Of a stretch of 64,000 nucleotides of DNA, positions 56,271 through 64,000 are shown one piece after another. A model generated the notes under the pieces. The model was not told the origin of the DNA, did not search any database, and saw nothing but the letters and a program-made list of their open reading frames with translations. This DNA comes from Artocarpus heterophyllus (Eukaryota; Streptophyta; Magnoliopsida; Rosales; Moraceae), in NCBI GenBank assembly GCA_025403435.1, contig CM046341.1, positions 13,043,219 to 13,107,218 of the forward strand. The letters run 5' to 3'. Position 1 is the stretch's first letter; every line of letters begins with the position of its first letter. The position numbers were made by a program, and so were the translations under genes.

Positions 56271-57786
56271 TGAGACATTGTGCTGCGCACTGTGCTAGAT
56301 ATTGGACTGCTGAAATGGACAGGCCCAGTTCAGTATCACAATGAAATGTGATTATATTGTAGTTTCATTCATGATATTATTTTTTTAAAATATTATTATT
56401 ATTAAAGAAAAAGCTATATTAAAGAAAAAATAAAAAGAAGGTTGGGAAACTCGGGGCAGCACATCTTGCCGGTGGTAGGCTTGCGAACGGGTGGGGGACT
56501 TTGTTGTGAAAAAAGTGTAGAATGATCTTTAAAAGTGTCGAAGGATATTTAGATGGATGTTGTTTAAAAATGTTTTATTAGAAAAATTGTGGCAATTCTA
56601 AAACTTGGAATAAGGTAGATTTTTCACTTCACAAAAATAAAATATCTATGTCCTCGACACATGGTGATTTCATTAAAATAGTTAACTAAAGGTGAAAATT
56701 TTATACAATTTTAATGTTAAAGCTTGGAGGGGCACGTATGGTACAAATTGAGATTCAAGGGACATTAAAAAAGAAAAAGAAAAAAAGGAACTTTTGAATT
56801 ACAACCCATAAACTTTTGATTTCAGTAATTAATCCACTGAATTTGTCAAAGATTTAGCATGTTTTTCAAATTAATAACGCTTTTTAAGTTAGTGATGGAA
56901 ATATCTATGGTTATAGTGTGCCTCATATTTTTTCTTTTGCACCTCACCCCATGAGCCTGTTGTAGTTTGAGAATTTTCTCACAAAAGTTTAAATAATTAT
57001 TTCCCTTTATTTCATTACGGATTCATCAAACAAAATTGTCAATTTAGGGTGTGTTTACTTTGCATAAAAGAAAAAAAAAAAAGAAAACGGAGAATAAAGA
57101 ATGATTCTCTTTCTCTTTTAATTACTTGTTTGCTACCATAATCAATATTAGAAGTTTTGTGGATCCCACACAAAACTCTTTAATATTATTCCTTTATCAA
57201 AGGAATGAATGCCAAATTTAATTAAATGTTTAAGTCCAAGAGCATGTTTACTTTGTGTCAAAGGAAAATGCAAAGTAAGAAATGATTCATTTTCATTGAA
57301 ATAATCCCATTTTCCTTAGTATTGATTCCTCGTGAAAGAAAATGAATATCATACTTACTTAAAAGTCCAAATGCTAATGTTATTTTTAAATGGTTATTAG
57401 TTATATAAAAAATGATATTTAAGTAGTTCTATTGATTAAAATCCTTATTTTTAAGTAAACAAAAACTAAAATAAGAACGGGATTATTTTCCATTATACCA
57501 TTAAACAGATAAATAAATACTAGAGCTATTGCTATTATTTTACTTTATTTTTTCAATCTTGTTACCTTTTTTATCACATTCTTTTAAGGTTTGGTAACAC
57601 TAAAAAGAATAATTAGGTTGTTTCCTATTATACCATTAATTAAATAGGTAATTGGATTCTTATAATTACCTGACGTTCCTTTACATTCTCGTTATCTGCT
57701 GTTACTTTTTCTCATTCTTTCTTTTTCTTTGTTTGGAGGAAACTTAGTTGGGTCTTTACAAAAGCAGAACTCTTAATTTAGAAGCT

Positions 57787-57787
<1 letters not shown>
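56271..57787. other. intergenic with possible MITE-like segment
   Basis: No gene. 57050-57370 contains a twice-repeated start (GTGTGTTTACTTTGCATAAA and GCATGTTTACTTTGTGTCAA) and sequences seen again near 63600 (GAATGATTCTC/GAATGGGTTTTGATTCTC), suggesting a dispersed repeat. The ends are not defined. Confidence 0.45.

Positions 57788-57845
<58 letters not shown>
57788..57845. repeat. (AG)29 microsatellite abutting the PP2-B start codon
   Basis: An uninterrupted run of 29 AG units ends directly at the ATG (GAGAGATGG). GA-rich leaders are common in plant genes, but a pure run touching the start codon is unusual and prone to length change. Confidence 0.95.
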
Positions 57846-57850
<5 letters not shown>

Positions 57851-60800
57851 GTTGGGGAACTTCTCTTCCTTGCTTAAAGACGTCATATTTCTGATCTTAG
57901 CAAAGACGTCTCCTCTTGATCTCCGTCGTTTGTCGGCCGTCTCGTCGGCATTCTGGTCAGCCTCCCAATCTGACGTCGTTTGGAACAATTTTATGCCGTC
58001 TAAGTTCCCATAGATCATCTCCAAATCAATAGCTTCTTCACCGCCTTTTCCCTCTAAGAAAGACCTCTTCTTCCATCTTTGCACCCAATTTCGGGTCCTC
58101 CTTGACGACGGTACTAAGGTGATGTCGCATAAGTAAATTCATATATATATATATATTTGTCTTTTTAGTTTTTATGTCCTTTTCCGATATTGTTATTGTT
58201 TTGCGGTAGTCGTTTTCGAGCTTCAACCATCTTTGTAAGGTCAAAAAATCGTTTTATGTTCTATTAGAAAAAGATGTGATAAATGATTTTATTGTAGTAC
58301 TTTTACTAGTGCCTGTCGCAGTTTTAGGTTGCAGTCGCATGAAATTTTTGTCTGTCCTCTCTCCGTGATATATATATGTATATATATATATATATATTTG
58401 GTGAAGCTTGTGTGGTTTCTTAAGTTAATGTCGCCCTTAGATATTATTATTCTACGTCGTTGCATCATATTGTCGTTTTTTCAGTGTGGCATTATCTTTT
58501 GAAGTTAAGGTCCTTTATTTTTTTTTTTGCAGCAAAAAGAAATTTTTTTTTTTCATTGTCGTTCTACATATGCCTTGCATGTTCCGTTGCTTCTCATACA
58601 ACTTTGTTTTACCCATTATTCTTAGCATTATGTTGCAATCATTATGTTACCAATCTCCGATTCATATCTTCAATCTCAAGTTTATAATAATTAATTAAGA
58701 AAATAAAGAAGAGAAGATCAAGAATTAATGTATATTGAAAATATGCACACATCTACATACTAGAAAAATAGAGAAGATCTTATCTACTAGTAAAGAGTAT
58801 AATGAATAAGCTCTATGTAAATACAAATTATAAACAGATAATCGGATAAATTGCCTAATACTAATAAATATTTAAACTAAAAATACTAACACATAAAAAT
58901 AAAGTGAAACTATTAATCAAAGTCACTGTAATAAATAATAACTGTTCCAAATACAAATATTTAAAGTCTTATGGGAATTAATCTTTTAGAACTTGTTTTT
59001 ATTAAGCCTTTCAATTACTTTCTTTTCAAAGGGTAACATATTTGTTTGTGTACATGTACTGTATTTATTGATTTTTGGAAGGTTCTTGAGCAGATAACTA
59101 TTGATAGGTACTAATAAACACAAATAAACTAGACAATAGCTAATAAAAGTAATTATACAATAAATATTAATTTTCTCTCATACAGGTAGCTATAGTCTTG
59201 TGCGAATTTACCTTTCAGAAATTGTCTTATTAGACCTTTCAATTACTTTCATTTTCGTTAATACATGTGTCTTTTTTTTTTAATTTGAGGATAATCAGGG
59301 ATTCGAACTCTTCATTTTTGATAGAGTTTGATCTGTTTTATCTCTAATCTATTTCTGCAACCACCATATATGTATTAATATATATAAATTAATTCCATGT
59401 ACTGATTTCTGGCAGGTTCTTGAGTTAGATAAATCAAGTGGTAAAATATGTTGCAAATTGGGACGTGGAAATAATCTATCTGTTACCGTCAAACCAAGAT
59501 ATAATCTATCTGTTCAGTCTATAGAAAGATGGGGTGCGATAAAGAATACGGGGAGTCACCAGACATGCCGTTTCTCAATTCGTACGTGTTCACTCACTTG
59601 CCGTTTTTGTATATATGAAGTCGTTTTTAAACTTAAATATGTTCATTGATAAATGCTTGCATGCCCATACACATGTAGGTTTATTTACAATTCTCTATTT
59701 TGCATTCTCAGTGCATATACGTGTATGTATATATATACACACACATGAACCATACATTTTGGATGTTTTAAACGTTTGTACTTGAATTGTCATTTTCGTA
59801 TCAAAGTTTGGTCAATTTAAAGTCATTGTTCACTCTATGTTTAACAACCAGCAAAAAGTAGTCATTTAAGAGCTTAGAATTAACTATTAATCTGATGCGA
59901 AAATAAAAGTTAAGGATAAAATGTTGGAAAATACGAAATGCATAATAGATAGTTTTAATAAGCTTGAAATAGATGTGTAAAATAAATTACCCACCCATAT
60001 ATTATTTAAAACAATGCCATGATATCCATTTTTACTGTTAATTACCCTGCGAGTGATGTTCTTAGTGCTTTCTAACGAATCTAACATTTACTATAAGTAA
60101 AATAGTTTTAGCTCAGATGATTTACACAAATAACCTTGAAAGAATGCATGTTGTTTTAATATGATCCCTAAAATTTAGTTTTAGACTTCTACTTACCTTG
60201 AGGTTTTTGAAAATTTTGACCTCTCTATGTGTAGAGTGTTATTTTTTTGGATAAAATGTACTACGAAAATGACTTGTAAAGGTTGTAAAAAAGAAAAAAA
60301 TGGTTAAAAAAAACTAGTGGACTTGAAAAAATTAACTAAAAATAACAAGAGATCTATTTTTTTATATAAAAAACAAGATCGTGTCATCCAACTTAGATTT
60401 GTTTCTCTTTTTTCCTTTTAATATAGGTTTGTATAGATGTTCTCATTTTCTAAACCCATTTTATCCTTTTTTAAGCTTTTAAGAGTAATATATAGATGAA
60501 ACTGTATATTTTAGAAACCTCAGAGTACTTGGATGTCTAAAACTAAATGTCAAGGGCTAAATTGAGACAATAATTATTTGTGTAAATATTTGTGTAAATA
60601 ATTCAAATAGTTCTATAGCATACATAATTTTTGAATTTGCTAATATTTTTATTTTTATTTTTGTTTTTATGAATTCGCAGGTGGTCTGTGATCTGCCTTG
60701 ATGGACATAAGTCTTTGCGTATCCATGGCTGACTACTAGATTTACCAAAAGTACTATCTCCCAAAACAAACTATACTGCCTACCTTGATTACAAAATCAC

Positions 60801-61128
60801 CCCAGTAGATGTCTCATTTCCTTTATTCGTGGAGGTATCAGTGAAGATTTGCACCAAGACTGGCGAATCAATTTCAAGCCAGTCAAGATTTTGTCATGAT
60901 TTCGTTACCAGGACTTCTGCTCTTGAAGAAGGTGGATGGAAAGAACTTAAGACGGGAGAGTTTTATAACGATGACAATATTGGTGTTGTGGAGATGAGTT
61001 TGAAGGAGGTCAAGAATTGGTTATGTGGTTCTCCTATTGTACTCTTTGTGCGACCAATAAATATTCGGCGTATGGGTGCTCATGAAGTCTATCAATCTGC
61101 AAAGTCCACCCAACCCAATACAATCTGA
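57846..61128 (+). pseudogene. F-box protein PP2-B-like gene, broken
   Basis: Three exons fit the PP2-B family, in which an F-box (SCF ubiquitin ligase adaptor) precedes a phloem-protein-2 lectin domain. Exon 1 from 57846: F-box-like LLKDVIFLILAKTSPLDLRR, LSAVSSAFWSASQSDVVWNN, then TAG at 58011-58013 (codon 56) where the family usually continues S-D-Y. The frame resumes with IISKSIA and KKDLFFHLCTQFRVLLDDGT. Exon 2 (59416-59581) reads VLELDKSSGKICCKLG and diverges afterwards. Exon 3 (60681-61128) reads VLSPKTNYTAYLDYKITPVD, WKELKTGEFYNDDNIG, VEMSLKEVKNWLCGSPIVLF and RPINIR, a good PP2 domain, with a TGA at 60730-60732 before it. Two stops indicate a pseudogene. The introns (1.3 and 1.1 kb) are long for this family. 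Confidence 0.8.
58963..59420. repeat. local duplication in the PP2-B intron
   Basis: About 75 bp beginning GTCTTATGGGAATTAATCTT at 58963 recurs with changes from 59192 (GTCTTGTGCGAATTTACCTT). The following segment TTTTGGAAGGTTCTTGAGCAGATAAC (59073) resembles the exon 2 acceptor at 59406 (TTTCTGGCAGGTTCTTGAGTTAGAT). The start of exon 2 therefore exists in two versions; the upstream one lacks a proper AG acceptor context. Confidence 0.6.
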
Positions 61129-64000
61129 AGGTTTTTGGATTGGATTGAGAAGAGTTTTGAATGAGTAACAGATTAAAAAATCCCAATTCGAAGATTTTGG
61201 ATTGGATTACTGATCGAGAAATTTTTAATCCGTCTAATCCGTTTAATCCAAAACCCCATATATGCATTTATGTATATTTTAATTTTTAATTGGTTTGAAG
61301 ATTTAGGTACTATTGATGAATGAACAATATTTTATTTTGAGTTTTTTTTTTTTTTTTTTAAAAAGACTTGATTTTAAGTTTTATTGAATATGGTTTGTCT
61401 TAATGATTGGTTGTAATAAATTTAGTTTTATTAAGCTATTTTATATAATGGATTGTTAATTTTAATTTTTTATGTTGAAATTGAAAAAATTGGTCTTTAA
61501 TATTCTTATTTTTAAACGTCATAGCTCGAACCATAAATCCATGAATCTAATATGAAGGTTTTTAATTGGATTGTGGCTTGAGATTTTTCTAAACTGAAGG
61601 TTTTTGGGTCAGATTGCGGATTCAGATTTTTTCAATCCAAAGGTTTTTGATTAAATTACGGATTAATCTTAAATTTGCACAATTCAATCCGTGAATACCT
61701 ATTCCGACCTGTTTGTGAAGCATATTAATGATGTGTAAGACCAGTACAATTTCTCAAGATTAAATTTTCAATTTGAATAGTTATTTTTTTTATTTATATT
61801 CTTAAATTTAGATTTATCTTGTAAGATTATTCCAAATTTAGTTGAGATTATCTTTTCATAAGTTTGGATTCCTATAGAAACCTTAGTTTGATGAATGAAT
61901 ATTGGTTAGTGGTTTTCTTACTCTTGATTTCTGGTTTTCTCTCTCGAATTCTAGGTCTGTTTCTATATATTTTCTGATTCTATTTCTCCATTTGGTTCTA
62001 TTATTCTCTCTAAATTTTATCTCAGTCCCCAATTCTATCCCAGTCCTATATCAATTTCTCCTTTCTTTGATTTGTCTCATGTGGATAATGATTGGACATT
62101 TGGTTATACCCTTTTTGCATTGAAATTACAGCTACATGGGGTGTTTTAGCCGAAGAAAAGGTTATCTGATTTTTTAGTTATCAAACTTTCTTTTATTATG
62201 TAACAGAATGTCAGTATTTTTTAGAAAAAATAGATATATTAGTTAGAAAAATTTAGAAATTAAATAAAATCTATATCTAATATAATTAGAGAGGAATTAG
62301 ATTCCACATCTTATAGTACAATCATGCGTAGAATTATTGTTAAATTACGCTCCCAATCACTAATATAATTGCAGTGGATTGCTATTTTGTGTTAGATGAT
62401 TGAATATATGTAATTTTTATAAATGAAAATCCATAAATTAATAGTTTGAGGCCTACTCTAATCTTAATTTTATACCAACTTTTAAGTTGTTATAATTTAT
62501 TGACGTGACAATCTTTTAAATATTTAACAATAAAAACATGACAATTCATAAGTTGTTACATAAGTTGAGATTAGGGTTTGCGTTCTTATCATTTTTCTTT
62601 TAAGTTGAGATTAGAGTTTATGTTCTTATCATTTTTCTTTTAAGTTTAGTCGGAGATCATTTTTTTTTAATCATTATTACAAAATAGTAATATTATTTTT
62701 CAACATACATACATACATATATATGTAGAGTGTATTTAGGAGTTTTTTTTTTGTATAACCAGGCAAGTAACTTTCTTTTTTTAAATATGTGTCAGTCAAT
62801 GTGTGATATCACCCGAAAAACGGTATAGTATAAGTGATGAGGAAGTGTTATTGATTGGATAAGAAAGGGGGCATGTAAATATCCTCAAAAGAGATTGCAA
62901 AGAACTCTTATGATCTATCAGATCACTTTTCTCTGAAATATAACTAACGGCGTTGAATTTTGCTTTAAAATCCCCTTTCTTCTGTGTTCGTCTGTATTTA
63001 TTATTCTTGTTGCATTATTCCTCTCATGACAGTCTCTTCCACTCGCTGTAATTATATCATCGTTTGGATCATTTATTGTTCTCTAGTTGTGAAAATTTTA
63101 CCATCAACAACTTTGAAGAGATGACATGTTAGTAGATTAGTAAATATTAGTGTGTTTGTTAACGTAGTTTAAACTGTAAAATTATGGTTCAAGTCAAATT
63201 TATTATAATATTTTCTCTTACAAAATTTAAATTTCAAATCAATTTTGATTCAAACTCTTGGTTGGAATTATGTTCTTAAATGACTTAATTGTTGTTGAGA
63301 CTCTTTTAGTAGTATAGTGATTGTTTTTTCTTTTGTTGAATAGAGTAGATCATTATTAATTTCTATTATTGTTTTTGTTTGCCCTTTTGGTATGGTTCTT
63401 TCTTGTTCCTCATTTTATTTTCTTGTTTGATAGCCTTTGAGGTTGGATCCTGATTTATTAATTTTTTATGTTTTTTTTCTATTAATAAATTAGAGTGAGA
63501 ATAGATAGATATATTGATTGAGTTGTTGTTGGGTGCCAACTTAATTAAGTGAAATAGACTAATCTTCTCTAATATTAGTTATTCTTTCTCTTCATCCACG
63601 TAAACGAAACAGTGTGAAAAGAATGGGTTTTGATTCTCATTCATTTTCTTTATTTCATTTTAAAAAGAGTTGGTTTTTATTTCCTTATTACATCAGAGTT
63701 TATTGTCTCTTTTAAAAACATTTACAATGTCATAGCAAATGTTAAGAGCCTAACTTACTACATAGAATAAATTGTCTATACGTATAATCCAAACACCAAA
63801 TGTGAAGTTACTATAAATATGAAAAACAAGATGCCACATATAATTGGTATAATGGTATTCAACCATCATATAAAGTATTTGTCATGACTAAGAGAATCCT
63901 AGAATTAAATATTGTTTATACGAAAGTATTTAAGTCAAAGATTTTTCTAGAACTCATGATTTGTTTTCATGATTGTGGAAATTATGAAAATTAGAGTTTA
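61129..64000. other. intergenic DNA at the right end
   Basis: No gene is supported. 61125-61260 is probably PP2-B 3' flank with repeated TTTGGATTGGATT and TAATCCG units. A 42-bp unit (AAGTTGAGATTAGGGTTTGC...) is duplicated at about 62564-62648. Around 63150-63260 a segment (TATTTTCTCTTACAAAATTT) resembles the interior of the MITE at 46.7 kb. Confidence 0.55.

Noticed and set aside
57773..58084. Minus-strand frame ending in Ser-Leu repeats
   Set aside because: Antisense to PP2-B exon 1 and the (AG)29 run.

Overview
The window is plant nuclear DNA, almost certainly from a eudicot. It is strongly AT-rich, has long gene-poor stretches, and is packed with plant-type mobile elements: Ty1/copia and Ty3/gypsy LTR retrotransposons, a CACTA element, a pogo/Tigger fragment and many MITEs. 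The few host-type genes are plant families: a LOG cytokinin-activating enzyme relative, a PP2-B F-box protein and a spliced protein of unknown family. The sequence alone does not support a species call. No tRNA, rRNA or CRISPR array was recognised.

Layout. 1-1.8 kb is intergenic with a MITE. 1,844-6,969 is a full-length Ty1/copia element (minus strand, both LTRs, PBS, PPT, perfect ATATT target duplication) that split an older MITE. 7-11.5 kb is MITE-bearing intergenic DNA. 11.5-14.2 kb is the 3' half of a second copia (minus). 14.3-23 kb is mostly intergenic, with a cluster of ACGT-core motifs at 16.4 kb, an unexplained open frame at 19.2 kb, and an assembly gap of 100 N at 23,030-23,129. 23.7-27.7 kb holds an intact intronless LOG-like ORF, followed by a gypsy-type polypurine tract and a 2.4 kb gypsy LTR, all on the plus strand. 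27.7-28.3 kb is a GC-rich palindrome-rich island. 30.5 kb has a foldback MITE. 31.3-33.8 kb holds a pogo/Tigger fragment and gypsy fragments arranged as an inverted repeat. 33.8-41.1 kb is a third copia (minus), split by a 3.3 kb gypsy-type solo LTR with a perfect CTTTC duplication. 41.3-44.7 kb is a fourth copia (plus) with its 3' LTR. 45-46.8 kb is a MITE cluster. 47.0-49.4 kb is an intact five-exon host gene. 50.4-51.2 kb is a gypsy 3' remnant. 52.3-56.3 kb is a decayed CACTA element with Transposase_24-like and Ulp1/C48-like regions and a 15-bp minisatellite. 57.8-61.1 kb is a broken PP2-B F-box gene. The rest is intergenic.

How it works together. Only two ORFs look intact: the LOG-like ORF at 23,758-24,408 and the spliced gene at 47,046-49,404. 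Everything else is retrotransposon or transposon sequence carrying stops, frameshifts or truncations. The most interesting arrangement is the LOG-like ORF between an assembly gap and the 3' end of a gypsy element in the same orientation, which is what a captured gene inside a non-autonomous LTR retrotransposon would look like; the missing 5' half prevents proof. Second is the 21-bp-phased CpG-rich palindrome array upstream of the TATA box in both LTRs of the first copia element.
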